From Bryoerythrophyllum caledonicum (lineage: Eukaryota; Streptophyta; Bryopsida; Pottiales; Pottiaceae), in the NCBI GenBank assembly GCA_963971425.1, contig OZ020518.1, forward strand, positions 19,022,784 to 19,086,783: 64,000 nt of DNA. Reading direction: 5' to 3'. The notes under the pieces are model-generated. The model was not told where the DNA came from, ran no database searches, and saw nothing but the letters and a program-made list of their open reading frames with translations. A program made the position numbers and the translations under genes. Below are positions 50,230 to 63,787 of this stretch, in pieces. How positions within the stretch are numbered: the stretch's first letter is position 1; each line of letters opens with the position of its first letter.

Positions 50230-52774
50230 TGTGAGCCAAATAAACCCCCCCTAGTGGGAAGCTTATCTTGAACACAAGATCCTACTTTGAGGGATTCAGC
50301 CCCTTGTTCAATCAACAATCAAGACATACATGCATACCTCCCATTTAGATCGCAGCGGTTCATGATGTGTTTAACGCAATGTTTTATCTATCATGAGTGC
50401 ATTAGGGATGAATTATATCTTTGACTTATTGCCGGACTTTGAACCTCTTTATCTTTTGCCTTATGGCTCCGTTTTCTATGTTTTTTTTTTGTATTCTTAT
50501 TAGTTTTTCTTGCTTAACACGATGGCAGCCTTCAATTAACCATTTGATTCAATCCTAGACCCACAGCCAACGACCAGCAGTGTTCACTTAACATATGCAT
50601 TCATTTAATATCATGCACTACACATTCACATGCATTCACACAAGTAATCCCATTCCAACCTTACTAATGACAATTAAACCACCAATTGGTTGAATTTATA
50701 ACAAAACCCTAATCCTAGTGAAAATTTGGCAGCGCTTCCGCGTAGTGTTTTTAACTAGACAATTTAGGGTTCCTTCTCCACATGCAATCAAGAGAATAAT
50801 GAATCAATTGGGAAAGGAAGAAGGCTCCCTGATCCCGCTCAATTCACCCTCTGCCGTGTTTGTGTTCGTTCTTGTGATTGTGGTCGTCTTCCTCTTCTTG
50901 GTGCTCTTCACTCTGCAGCCGATATCTTCGTCGTCACAACTCCGATCCGCACGTTCTTGATCTTGTTGGAAAGCCAACTTCCTAATCTATCTATTCCTAA
51001 AATCTTAGCTTAATACAACTAGAACTCCGTGACTGACAAGGGAAAAACTGAGGCCGCGTGGGATCCGCCGCCGGTTGCTCCAGCTGGTCGTCCTTGCTCC
51101 GCGGCTCGTATCTTCGTCTTCGCAGCTCCAAACCGCACGCTCTTGGGCTTGTTGGAAAGCCAACGCTCTGATCTCTCTCCACCCGAAAAATCAACTTGAT
51201 TGGAGCAATACTCCGTGACTGACGAGGGAAAGACCGAGGACCTATGGGATCCGCCGCCGATCTTCCAGCTGGTCGCCCTCGCTCCACGGCTTGTATCTTC
51301 GTCGTCGCAGTCCCAAATCGCACGTTCTTGATCTTGTTGGAAAGCCAACGCTCTAATCTATCTACACCTTAAAGCTCAACTCGATTGGAGCAAAACTCCG
51401 TGACTGACAAGGAAAAAACCGAGGCCGTTTGAGATCCGCTGGTTGCCCTTGCTCCGCGGCTCGTATCTTCGTCTTTGCAGCTCCAAACCGCACGCTCTTG
51501 GGCTTGTTGGAAAGCCAACGCTTCGATCTATCTACACCTAAAAGACCAACTCGATTGGACCGGAACTCCGTGACTGACGAGGGAAAACCCGAGGCCGTGT
51601 GTGGTGCGCCGCTGATCCTCCAGCTGGTCGCCTTCACTCCATAGCTTGTATCTTCGTCGTCACAGCTCCAAACCGCGTGCTCTTGAGCTTGTTGGAAAGC
51701 CAACGCGCTGATCTATCTACGCCTAAAATCTAAGCTTCATCGGACAAGAACTGTGCGACTGACAAGGGGAAATCTGAGGACAAGTGAGATCCGCCGCTGA
51801 TCCTCCAGCTGGTCGTCCTCACTCCGCAGCTTGTATCTTCGTCGTCACAGCTCCAAACCGCACGCTCTTGAGCTTGTTGGGAAGCCCACGCTCTGATCTA
51901 TCTACTCGCTAATTTTCGTAACGATTGAGTTAAATTCCAGCCCACAAGAGGGGGAAATCTGGACCCTACCTCTCTCTCTCTCTCTACACACACGCCTCTC
52001 TAACTCCTATCTCACACACTTCGAATGAGCGCCTCCAAGGGGGGTAACCCCAAAGCCCTTGCTCCCTTCTTGTTCCCAAGGTCGTTCCCTTCGTCGTTCA
52101 CAGCCGCCAATTTTGGGTGGGCACATTAATGGTCACACTAAACAATAGTAACTAAAAAACTAAAAAATCACTAGCCACCCTTGCATTTAACACAAGTGGG
52201 TGTCCCACTAACCAAGGAATATCTAAATCTAACCTTTGACTCCATGCCACATGTGTGTGCATGATCTCAATAAGTGAGCCTCTAAACTAATTTCAACGAT
52301 GCAAATACTACCTAATTAGCCTAGATTGAATTCCCCTTGTTTTGGGTTATGGCTAATTTGCCAAATGATGGTGAGGGTTTTTTCCCCAAGCCTTTGGGTC
52401 CCTTAAACTATTTTTTCCTCTTCCCTTTTCTTTGAGGCTCTTTGATTTTTTCCTTCTTCCTTCTTTTCTCCTTCTCACCATTTTTCCCTCCTTCCTATTG
52501 TTTTGGTTTTCTCCATCTTTTCTTATTTTTTTTTTTCTTTTTGTTTTCTTCTATTCTTTTAATTTTTTTTCTTTATTTTTTGGTTATCTTCCTAAAACTT
52601 CCGGTTACCACAATGTGGCTCCCACTGATGATTTAGTGCACGGAAGGCTTAATTGGTCAATCCAATCGAAAACCAAGAACTAACCAATGGGATAACCCAT
52701 TTTCACTACTAGTTAACCCTTATGGACGCGATGCGCGGTCCATTCAACCTCGTGGGCCGGTTTTGCGGCTCACA
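50230..52774 (-). repeat. Gypsy LTR (left), 2545 bp
   Basis: The 3' LTR in the sense of the coding region. It contains six tandem units of about 170-186 bases with the marker GTTGGAAAGCCAAC (50965, 51151, 51335, 51505, 51691, 51875). Confidence 0.93.
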
Positions 52775-52918
52775 CATGGCGGCCATCTGGGACAACTCGA
52801 AGAGGCAGAGAACCCCCTCTTGCTCATGGGCACACGGTCAAATTCTAACTTTTTGTGTTCGAATGACCCATGGTTGCAGCCAAAATTTGGAGGCCCAATC
52901 GTGAAGGTTGTGAACAAT

Positions 52919-55900
52919 TCACACCTTGTACTCCTTGCACCGGTTGCCCGACGTTCGCGTGGGGAAATCCTCGCCGTTTAGGGTTTGAAGTTGAACGGAG
53001 TTGTTGGGGAAGACCTCCTTCACGAGATAGGGTCCCAACCACAAAGCATCTAACTTGCCAGAGAAACCCAATCTCCTCGCATCTTGGAGGAGGACTAACA
53101 TGCCCGGTTGTAGTGACCGGACCTTGTTTCGTTTGTCGAAGGCAATCTTCCTTCGACGTTGAATGGCTTCCATGTGTTGGGCGCTCCACCGACACATCTC
53201 ATCAAGCTCCTCCAATCGTTCTAACCGATCCGCTAAGGACGTGGCCATGGACCATCGTTCGGTCACGGCCACTCGCAGAGAAGGGTCTGAAGGGATCTCA
53301 AATTCTATTGGCAAAATGGCTTCAATGCCATATACCAACGAGAAGAGAGTAGCATGGGTGGTTACTTTGAAGGTGGTTCGGTAGGCCCATAATGCGGCGG
53401 GGAGTTTCGTGTTCCAATCCCTCTTGGAATCGGTGACCGTCTTCCTCAAAATTTTCACGAGGGTTTGGTTGACCCGTTTGGTATGGCCATTGGTTTGGGG
53501 GTGGTAAGGGGTGGTCTTACGATGGTTGATCTTGAACCGGGTGGTTTGTCTAATGGGAGTAGTGCCCGGGAGAAGAGAATTGTGATGTTGTGTCACCGCC
53601 CGGGGAATGCCCTTGAGGTCTCTATATGACCACGCAAAAATGTCCCGGAACTCGACAACTAGTGACTTGTAGTTCACCATCTCCACCTTGGTCAATCCAA
53701 CATCTACCTTTATATTGCGGACTTCTTCGTCCTCATGAGAGACCACCAGCAACTTCCAATCATCATGATGCACGTGTGGTTGTTGAATAGGTCCCTTGTA
53801 CCAATCATTCGGAACTTGGGGGTATGTTGCCCCCGAACCACTACCTAGAATACCGGTGGATGTCCTCCTAAAGTGGAGAGATGGGTTGAGAGGGCCCTTA
53901 TCGATCAAAACCTCCAACTCCATCCTTTGTGTGCCATTGACATCCATACCGAATACTGCTGCGGGTTCTAAGTCATCTAGGAGGGGGACAAGGCTAGGTT
54001 CCAACCCGGTCTCTACCTCAATCAACTCACTCTCCATGAAATGCACGGACACAGCTTCGTCCGCGCTCGAGGTGGGGTGTTCTCTCAACCACTCTACAAA
54101 TTCACCGCTAGGGACCCACTCATAAAGGCCCGGTCCCATACTTTTGAACGGCATTACTTTGGCTTTCGAGGGTTGGGCTCTATCCACCGCCTTGTGGGGC
54201 GCAAACCTCACTTTTTTGGGAGGCTCTTTTGTTAGAACCTCTTGTGATTCATCTTCGGAAGAGCCCATGCAACCGTGGCATAATCCTAGCCTACTTGGTT
54301 GGATATGGACCGTGGTAGGGTTCTCCGGTGGACCATAGGTGATGTTTGGTTTTGGGCCTCCCCATTCTACTGTGGCATTGGCAATTCGCAACCAAGGCCT
54401 ACCTAGTAACAAAGGATATGCCTCCTTATTGGTGTGCATTCGAATGACTTGGAAGGTGAGGGAATACTCTACCCCCCCCGTGGTAACTTTACAACCACTA
54501 ATTTGGCCTAACGGGGCTTCCGAGCTCTGATTGGCCATGTTGATGATGTATGGTGATGGTTCAGTGATGTCTAGACCCAATTTTTTCATAGTTGAGAGGG
54601 GCATGATGTTCAAGCCACTCCCACCGTCGACAAGTACGTTGGGTACCACCTTATCCACAATTGAGACCTCAATTTGAACCGCCTTGACTTCGATGTTGGG
54701 ATGTGCAGATTTTACACGAGCCGCCAACCTCACCTTTGCCTTAGGCCTCCGCTTCACCGGGGTGCCCGACCTAAGGACTTTCCTCATGGATGGGGATACC
54801 TCCAACAGTTGGGCTATGGTGATGTCCGCCTTGAGACGACTCAAATCTGCCCATAAATTGTAAGGTCCTTCTCCCACGTGTCCCTCGACACGTGGGAATG
54901 TATTCACTTCGGGCCTAGGAACCGGTGGACCTTCCCATGGCTCTTGGGAAGTGGACAATGGTGTTTGTGACCTAGGTGTCCCATGGGAGGACCTTAAGTT
55001 GGCCTGTTTAGTGCCTTCCACCGCCTCCTTGGTTGTATCGTTTAGGTCAGAAAAGTGAGGTGAATCTTCCTCCGAGGTCTCATCTTCTTCTGGTATGGGT
55101 GGAGGGGGGCTCGAGTACCTAGGCTCCCGTCGGTTAGACCGAGTTTGGACTGCCAAGGCGGGTAACTCACAAGTCTTTGCTTCCTTGGTTGTGCTAACCT
55201 CGTGAAACACTACATTGAGCTCTGTGAGGGAAGGACCTTGTGTGGATACGATGTCACTTGACATGGTGGCATAGCGCACATCCTGTGGACCTTGGTTTTG
55301 TTGGCCCCCGTGGTTTTGTTGGCCCCCGTGGTTTTGTTGGCCCCCGTGGTTTTGTTGGCCACCGTGGTTTTGTTGGCCACCGTGGTTTTGTTGGCCACCA
55401 TGGTTTTGCCCTTGGTTTATAGGGATGTAACCGTCCTTGGTATTAACCCCCATTGGGGAAGTTTGACTTTGGCGGTTATTGTTGTAGTCATAGTAGAGGC
55501 TAGGTGGCCTAAGGGTGTTATCGGTGGTGGGGTTACGTGCACCTCTAAAGTGGTCTTGGGCTTGTTGAGGATAGTTCCCCGGTGGGGAAGGCATGGGAAT
55601 TACCTTGTCCGGCCTTCGACATACTTGGGTGGGGTGATTACCCCCACAGTTACCACATACTACTCCACTTTCAACCCAACACTGCCCAGGTGCGTGTCTC
55701 TTGCCACAAGTGTGGTGGATTTCATACCGTGGTCGTGGAGGTCCCCCATAACCTTGGTTTGGTGGTGTATAGCCTTGAGGGCCATAGTTAGTTGCCACCG
55801 GTGGTTGATTCCTATGGGGCGGCACATACGGGGTTTGAGTGGCCTGGTACTGCGGTGCCGCCGCAGGGGTGGTGCAGAAGGGGCTAGTGTGCCCTGGTTG

Positions 55901-57124
55901 GCCACATTGAGTGCACCATAGGCCCGAGGCATGTCTACCAGACTCTATGGGTGGAGGTGTGGGGTTAGGGACTTGATTTTTAATCAACAAGGCCATTTGG
56001 TCTTGCATGGCCTTGATTTGTTGAGCTAATTGGTCCTGAAAGCCTTGTTGGCCTTGGAGGATTTCGTTCTTCATCTCCTCCTTCCAGGTGCCTCGCTCTT
56101 CGTGATAGGTGAGCTCGGGGAGAGCTACGGGTGGTCTAACGTTCAAGGGTGGAGCATAGTAGTTCCAGATGGGAACTTGTGCACCCGGGTTTCCTGGGTT
56201 AGGTTCCAGGGCCGGCCCCTTGCCCTTGGCATGGATAGGTATAAAACTAGGGATGTGGTGCTCTTCCTTCCTCCACATACGCTCTTGGTCTCGATCGACT
56301 TGCTCTATTAGCCTAGCTTGTGCCTTGGCTGCGTCTAACGATGTGGGGCGGACCTTCAGAATCTCCCTAATGGTTCCCTCACTGTTGAACCCTTGGATAA
56401 AGAATTGGGTTAAGGTGTCATTGGTGAGGAGATTGCCCACGAATCTTGTAACCACCAACTCGAATCTCCTGATGTAGGTCGTGATATCCTCCCCTGGACC
56501 TTGACGTAGCGCGGCTAGGGCTGTGAGGGCATTACTCTGACCTACCTCGGGTCTAAAATGTTCCAAGAAGGCCCTCATGAGACTATCCCAATCCTCAAAG
56601 GTTCCGGGGGGGTGATTCCTATACCACTCGTAGGCGGCGTCCTTCAAGGTACACGAGAACCACACTAGGAAATAACCGGTGTTGGTGATGAGGCACGTCG
56701 TGAGGAGCTCCAGAAAACGTTCTACGTGTGCGGAGGGGTCTTCATCCTTGGTCCCCCTAAAGGTGGGCAAATTGGGTGGCATAGGCGCCGCTTGCAAGCC
56801 CTCGGGTACTAAGATGGGTAAACCTCTTGGCTGAACCAAGGGATTAATGGGAGGCCGCACCGGGGGTGGTCCCCCAGAGGCCATGGTAGGGGCTGAGGGG
56901 GTACCTTGTGGGCTAGTGGTGGTGGTGGTGTTCACCGGATTGAATGAAGTTGAAGGAAAAGATGGAGGGAAGGGGAGGAAGGGAGTTGGTAAGGCCTCTA
57001 GTTGTACCTCCAAGAACCCCTCTGCCGTGTCCTCCGTGAGTTCCCTAGACCTACTCCTCCTTTCACTCGCCGGTTCCCACTGTGGTGTGAGGGAAGGTCG
57101 TTGAGACCTTGTGGCTCGGGACAT
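52919..57124 (-). other. Gypsy gag-protease-partial integrase frame (fossil)
   Basis: A long open frame of a retroelement that is incomplete as a whole. Parts in order: gag capsid-like segment (PNLPTFRGTKDEDPSAHVER, WYRNHPPGTFEDWDSL), zinc knuckles (CTQCGQPGHTSPFC, CGNCGGNHPTQVC), a short NHGGQQ tandem repeat, retropepsin-like protease (VLVDGGSGLNIMPLS), and the C-terminal part of integrase (PYHPQTNGHTKRVNQTL, LWLGPYLVKEV). Treated as a fossil; family Ty3/Gypsy. Confidence 0.9.
55290..55410. repeat. 18-bp tandem repeat inside gag (NHGGQQ units)
   Basis: About six copies of TTGTTGGCC(C/A)CCGTGGTT on the plus strand, encoding NHGGQQ on the minus strand. Confidence 0.9.
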
Positions 57125-58616
57125 CTACTCTAGGATCCAAGAGTACGGTCTAATGGTTTGTTGATGGTATTCATGTCCTCCAAAAGGTTTCCCGTCCAAG
57201 TTCCGAGGTCGTGGGTGGGTCTACACGAAGCACGGCCTAATTCGATCGGTGAGTGGGTGTTTCCAACACTCCTACTCCCGATTCTATCACGAGGATGGAC
57301 TGACTCAAGACCAAGACCCAAAAATTTCTTAGTGGTGGAGTTTTAGCTCGATGAAGCCGCCGAAGAATCCTATTAAGGACTACCCTTCAAGGGTAACGAC
57401 AAAAAGCTAACCGAATTGAGGGATGTCTCCACGAGCATCACCCCGTTGGAAAGCTGTCCCTCAACTGGCGCCACACGGTACAAATCCTTACTGTGGGGCT
57501 GACCTAGGCCTCAATTTGATAAAAGGTGGGGTTCCCTGGTATCCTGGTATCCCTCTTCCACCTTTTACCTCCTTGAACTAGGCATTACCCACTAGGAGGA
57601 AAACGACACAATCACGGGACGGCATGCAACAATGTGTGTATACAATGTTATCACTGTGAAGAAGACATACCTTGATGCATCTCCAGCCACCCTGTCACTG
57701 TTAGTTGAAGTCGACCGTGGACCTAATCGCACTCTATCGGTGCTAAGGCCAACCAATAAGTCACATACAATGTTATAGAGGGGGATAACTTACCTTGAAG
57801 CAACTCCAGCCAATCCACTTGTTAGCACAAGATTCGTTGCATGCAATTTCGTGGTTGGCCAACCTAGTGGTTCTAAGGCAAGTGTTCCACACGGCTCAAG
57901 TGGGAAATCAGGGTTTCCTAACCCAAGTGAGGTCACCACCTCCAAGTTGGTCCTATTTATCACTCGTGGTCCTAAAAAGAGGGTGTAGTGCACATACCGT
58001 ACGCAGCGCTCCTTCCAATCAGCACCCCTACGTCTTGGATGCGTCCACGACTCCAACTCCCCACCAAGTGGCTCATTCACATACACATACGTTAACTTGC
58101 AATAATTAACTCAACTATTCCAGTTACACCAAGTTGTTCTTACCTTGGTGGTTAGTCAAGCGCGGGGGGAAGGAAGGGGCGCCTTTGTCCCATACCCGGG
58201 CACTTGCACCCTTCCCCTTCGACCTAGAGGCTCACTGGAAATCCTTGTGGATTTCCGTTGGAGGGCGTCAACCTTTCACCCCTAGGCCCCTTGCTCGACT
58301 CAAGCCACAAGCCTAGAAGGGGATCCCCCCAACACAAGGTGTTTTGTGGTTGGAGAGTCGGGAAATCCACACTCCCTTCTAGACCCCCACCTCTAAACAC
58401 AACTTGGCACCTTCCTTCATTCACAAGACTTCCAAACATACACACAATTGACACTCAATCAACCATCCACGAGCAAGGTTGGGCACTTACCTCTAAGCTA
58501 CCTCATGCTGCTCCATATGCCATAAGGCTAATTGCGTTTATAACCCTACATCCAACGATAGAACGATTAGCACAATCAAACCATGAACACGCCTCCTCCT
58601 GGCAGACGCACCAAAA
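57125..58616 (-). other. Gypsy leader between 5' LTR and gag
   Basis: About 1.5 kb without a recognisable coding region, as usual between the LTR and gag. Next to the LTR, TTTTGGTGCGTCTGCCAGG (minus strand) is in the position of a primer-binding site; the tRNA is not identified. Confidence 0.6.
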
Positions 58617-61160
58617 TGTGAGCCAAATAAACCCCCCCTAGTGGGAAGCTTATCTTGAACACAAGATCCTACTTTGAGGGATTCAGCCCCTTGTTCAATC
58701 AACAATCAAGACATACATGCATACCTCCCATTTAGATCGCAGCGGTTCATGATGTGTTTAACGCAATGTTTTATCTATCATGAGTGCATTAGGGATGAAT
58801 TATATCTTTGACTTATTGCCGGACTTTGAACCTCTTTATCTTTTGCCTTATGGCTCCGTTTTCTATGTTTTTTTTTTGTATTCTTATTAGTTTTTCTTGC
58901 TTAACACGATGGCAGCCTTCAATTAACCATTTGATTCAATCCTAGACCCACAGCCAACGACCAGCAGTGTTCACTTAACATATGCATTCATTTAATATCA
59001 TGCACTACACATTCACATGCATTCACACAAGTAATCCCATTCCAACCTTACTAATGACAATTAAACCACCAATTGGTTGAATTTATAACAAAACCCTAAT
59101 CCTAGTGAAAATTTGGCAGCGCTTCCGCGTAGTGTTTTTAACTAGACAATTTAGGGTTCCTTCTCCACATGCAATCAAGAGAATAATGAATCAATTGGGA
59201 AAGGAAGAAGGCTCCCTGATCCCGCTCAATTCACCCTCTGCCGTGTTTGTGTTCGTTCTTGTGATTGTGGTCGTCTTCCTCTTCTTGGTGCTCTTCACTC
59301 TGCAGCCGATATCTTCGTCGTCACAACTCCGATCCGCACGTTCTTGATCTTGTTGGAAAGCCAACTTCCTAATCTATCTATTCCTAAAATCTTAGCTTAA
59401 TACAACTAGAACTCCGTGACTGACAAGGGAAAAACTGAGGCCGCGTGGGATCCGCCGCCGGTTGCTCCAGCTGGTCGTCCTTGCTCCGCGGCTCGTATCT
59501 TCGTCTTCGCAGCTCCAAACCGCACGCTCTTGGGCTTGTTGGAAAGCCAACGCTCTGATCTCTCTCCACCCGAAAAATCAACTTGATTGGAGCAATACTC
59601 CGTGACTGACGAGGGAAAGACCGAGGACCTATGGGATCCGCCGCCGATCTTCCAGCTGGTCGCCCTCGCTCCACGGCTTGTATCTTCGTCGTCGCAGTCC
59701 CAAATCGCACGTTCTTGATCTTGTTGGAAAGCCAACGCTCTAATCTATCTACACCTTAAAGCTCAACTCGATTGGAGCAAAACTCCGTGACTGACAAGGA
59801 AAAAACCGAGGCCGTTTGAGATCCGCTGGTTGCCCTTGCTCCGCGGCTCGTATCTTCGTCTTTGCAGCTCCAAACCGCACGCTCTTGGGCTTGTTGGAAA
59901 GCCAACGCTTCGATCTATCTACACCTAAAAGACCAACTCGATTGGACCGGAACTCCGTGACTGACGAGGGAAAACCCGAGGCCGTGTGTGGTGCGCCGCT
60001 GATCCTCCAGCTGGTCGCCTTCACTCCATAGCTTGTATCTTCGTCGTCACAGCTCCAAACCGCGTGCTCTTGAGCTTGTTGGAAAGCCAACGCGCTGATC
60101 TATCTACGCCTAAAATCTAAGCTTCATCGGACAAGAACTGTGCGACTGACAAGGGGAAATCTGAGGACAAGTGAGATCCGCCGCTGATCCTCCAGCTGGT
60201 CGTCCTCACTCCGCAGCTTGTATCTTCGTCGTCACAGCTCCAAACCGCACGCTCTTGAGCTTGTTGGGAAGCCCACGCTCTGATCTATCTACTCGCTAAT
60301 TTTCGTAACGATTGAGTTAAATTCCAGCCCACAAGAGGGGGAAATCTGGACCCTACCTCTCTCTCTCTCTCTACACACACGCCTCTCTAACTCCTATCTC
60401 ACACACTTCGAATGAGCGCCTCCAAGGGGGGTAACCCCAAAGCCCTTGCTCCCTTCTTGTTCCCAAGGTCGTTCCCTTCGTCGTTCACAGCCGCCAATTT
60501 TGGGTGGGCACATTAATGGTCACACTAAACAATAGTAACTAAAAAACTAAAAAATCACTAGCCACCCTTGCATTTAACACAAGTGGGTGTCCCACTAACC
60601 AAGGAATATCTAAATCTAACCTTTGACTCCATGCCACATGTGTGTGCATGATCTCAATAAGTGAGCCTCTAAACTAATTTCAACGATGCAAATACTACCT
60701 AATTAGCCTAGATTGAATTCCCCTTGTTTTGGGTTATGGCTAATTTGCCAAATGATGGTGAGGGTTTTTTCCCCAAGCCTTTGGGTCCCTTAAACTATTT
60801 TTTCCTCTTCCCTTTTCTTTGAGGCTCTTTGATTTTTTCCTTCTTCCTTCTTTTCTCCTTCTCACCATTTTTCCCTCCTTCCTATTGTTTTGGTTTTCTC
60901 CATCTTTTCTTATTTTTTTTTTCTTTTTGTTTTCTTCTATTCTTTTAATTTTTTTTCTTTATTTTTTGGTTATCTTCCTAAAACTTCCGGTTACCACAAT
61001 GTGGCTCCCACTGATGATTTAGTGCACGGAAGGCTTAATTGGTCAATCCAATCGAAAACCAAGAACTAACCAATGGGATAACCCATTTTCACTACTAGTT
61101 AACCCTTATGGACGCGATGCGCGGTCCATTCAACCTCGTGGGCCGGTTTTGCGGCTCACA
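58617..61160 (-). repeat. Gypsy LTR (right), 2544 bp
   Basis: The 5' LTR in the sense of the coding region, near-identical to the left LTR including the six internal tandem units. Confidence 0.93.
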
Positions 61161-61241
61161 GTGGCCGCCGAAACAAATCTTGTAGTGGCATGTCTTCCTC
61201 CGAGTCCGGTTCGGTTGCTTGAGGCAAAACCGGAGAGCTTC

Positions 61242-63787
61242 TCACAACTTCAATGGACCCGTGGTGGCCATTGGCTCATGGGATTCATTATTGTTTTCAC
61301 CACTGCTCACTTCGTTTCCATTGTGAGGAAATGTATTCTTCGCTGCAATGCCAATGCCATGACCGTCGAGATCAGGGCCATCGCCATTAGAAGGGCCTGA
61401 GGCGCTAGAGCCGTTTGAGTTGGGAGACTGATTCTCCGAGATGTTGTCATCTCCATCAAGATTGCCCCCCAATGCCGACCCATCTTCGTCTGCCCTAGCT
61501 GCTTCGGCACGGTCTTCACCCGATAATTCTACTATAGTATGGACAGCCGCTGCGTCGACATCATCAAACACAAAAGGATCCACTGGGTCACCGTGGACGT
61601 TGTGAAAATGGTCATGTAGTGCATCTCCACCGTGCTCGTTGTTTGCACAGTTGTCCCTAGGTGGGCTATGATCAGACACGGGGTTGTTGTCACCGGCAAG
61701 GTCTTCCCAATCGCCGCCCATCCAGTTGTAACCCTCATCATCCGACTCCAAGCCCTCGTCCTCTGTGTTTGAAGGAAGTCCCCCATCTGGATCAGACTCC
61801 TCCGAATGCACATTCTCCTCATACCATCGAATCGGGTCTGGACGAGCACGTTCTCGGAGCAATCGACTATTCGTGTAGATGTAGACCAAATCTTCCGCTT
61901 TCTGCACTCCCAAGCGATTTCGGCTCTTACTATGCACGAACGAATACATGCTCCAATTACGCTCACATGACGAGGCCGAGCAGGTTTGTGCTAGTATACG
62001 CTTCGCTATGATAGGCAATGATTGCCCGCCCACGCGGTTCCACCACTGGTGAGGCAACAGGTTGCTGTTTTCAATTTCCCCAGCTTCCTCCGGTGAATAT
62101 GGGCCTCGCAATTCTTCATACTCCGTGATTTCGAGCATTACTGCCGAAAAAGACACTCCGAGCGGACCACAGAGCGTCATAACAACCTTGTTTAGGGCCC
62201 TTTTGGCCTCACCATTGTTTTGAATTTGCAAGTTATTGGCTAGATAAGGATTCAATAAAGCCCCTGCATAATGGAGATCTGTTGTCATCATCTCCCAACG
62301 CCGTAGGAATGATCCTTCAAGGCGAGTTGCAATTCCGTCAAGCATGTTGAATGGCGCATTACGCAGCTTGAACACGTGCTCTTTTAGCTTGTTCATGGTC
62401 ACCCAAGCAATTCCCATTGCCGGAGTGTCACCATCAAAAGTCCGCAATGCCTTTAGAACTGGTGCCACTATAAATTCAAAGTTGGTGCACCGATGCCAGA
62501 AAGTCTCGTCTAGAACGGTGGCTCGCACCTGCGATGCCTTCGCATGGGCACGGTGCCCGTTTTGCCTATCGAAAAGAGAGGACACGTAGGATATCTATGC
62601 TGGGTCTATCACAACCATCTCCAGGGCATTCTTCACTTCCAATAGACGATGGATCATTATGTAATTGCATGCAAACCTTGTTGCTGCTGGCCACAATAGA
62701 GACAAATTTGGCGAAAATCGACGAAAAAGGGCCATGGGCACATGGTGGTTCCGGATATACAATGCAATTTGTTTCGCCTTCTGGACGAGGTCTACAAACA
62801 TGCCTTCCTTCCCCCAGTCCTCGAGGAGGAGGTCCAAAATATGTGCACAACACCCTTGAGTATATATGTGCGGGTACTCATCGTTGACCTTCTTCATTGC
62901 CCCCAACATATTTGAAGCATTATCGGTGCACACTTGGACCACATTCAATGGTCCAACCTTACGGATAAAACTTTTCAATTGGTCCCCTATATATGCCGTA
63001 GATTTCTTCATACCCGTGGTGTCTATAGACCCCAAGAAGATATCACCCATTGGACATACGAGCATGATATTCATGAGAGGGCGACGTGTAACATTGTCCC
63101 ACCCGTCCGAGCATAGTGTTGCCCCATACTTGGCAATATCTACGCCGACTTCTTGTCCACAAGGTTTTTCACTTTTTTTTTTAGAGGCTCAATGTATGTC
63201 GTCCTCATGGCATTGTACGATGGCGGTGTATAATCAAAACCCGCCTTTGACGTTGCGAGGGTGGCCTTGATGAAGGCCGGATGTCTAACCACGTTGAATG
63301 CAACGTTTGCTTCATAAAAAAAATGTGCCCATAATTCGTCCAACTCTTTTCGTTTTTCTATTTGGTAAGCCTCTGGAAAGCTCCGTTGTCGTACAGATCT
63401 TGGTGTTGATGATGCTGCTTGGCTTAGAGGATTTGTGGACTGCGTGTTCTCCTCATTTCGAGTTTCCAAGAAACTACATTGTTGGATGGATTGGCTAGAA
63501 CAAGGTTCAGTGGAACATGTTGCTGGTGCGCTAGGAAGGCCAACGATCTCCGCCTCGGTCATCCTAGTAGGAATAATATTCCCGCATCTTTTAAAACGCG
63601 CCTTAACAGCTGCTGGGGCCTTAGTGCACGAAGTCTCCGTCCATTGTGGATACCCATAGTGTGACATGCACCTCCCACGTTTGTATGCGAAAGTGTAATT
63701 GCACCAAACACACGTCACTTGATCCTTTTTGTTAAATGTGAACCATGGGGCCCACTCCTTTGTTTGAGCCCTTTGTTGAGACGACAT
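61242..63787 (-). pseudogene. hAT transposase (BED, DUF659-like, hAT dimerisation)
   Basis: Starts at MSSQQRAQTKEWAPWF (63787). A BED-type finger follows (VTCVWCNYTFAYKRGRCMSH...C). The middle part has VQVCTDNASNMLGAMKK and GCCAHILDLLLEDWG, typical of DUF659/hAT proteins, and the end has SLPIIAKRILAQTCSASSCE-RNWSMYSFVHSKSRNRL, the dimerisation region. The tail is long and acidic (DSDPDGG...DDEGYNWMGG type). Two lesions: a frameshift near 63150 (VKNLVDK|VGVDIAKYG) and an in-frame TAG near 62590 (VVIDPA*ISYVSSLF, probably from TGG). The protein would bind transposon ends and cut and paste hAT DNA; this copy is dead. Confidence 0.85.

Larger units (their letters stand above)
50230..61160 (-). 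mobile_element. Ty3/Gypsy LTR element (young fossil), 10.9 kb
   Basis: LTRs at 50230-52774 and 58617-61160 both run TGTGAGCC...GGCTCACA and appear to differ by about one base in a T run. The 5-base duplication GTGGC flanks the element (50225-50229, 61161-61165). Parts on the minus strand: gag with zinc knuckles, aspartic protease and the C-terminal part of an integrase. A reverse transcriptase is not present, so it is incomplete and depends on relatives. Near-identical LTRs mean a very recent insertion. Family is Ty3/Gypsy, perhaps the Tat/Athila side. Confidence 0.93.

Noticed and set aside
52775-52800. Primer-binding-site-like text (TGGCGGCCATCTGGGAC) implying a plus-strand Gypsy element
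   Set aside because: The coding frame is clearly minus-strand and its leader lies on the other side, so the resemblance is taken as chance.
53163-56477. Plus-strand open frames across the Gypsy element
   Set aside because: They are shadows of the minus-strand gag frame.
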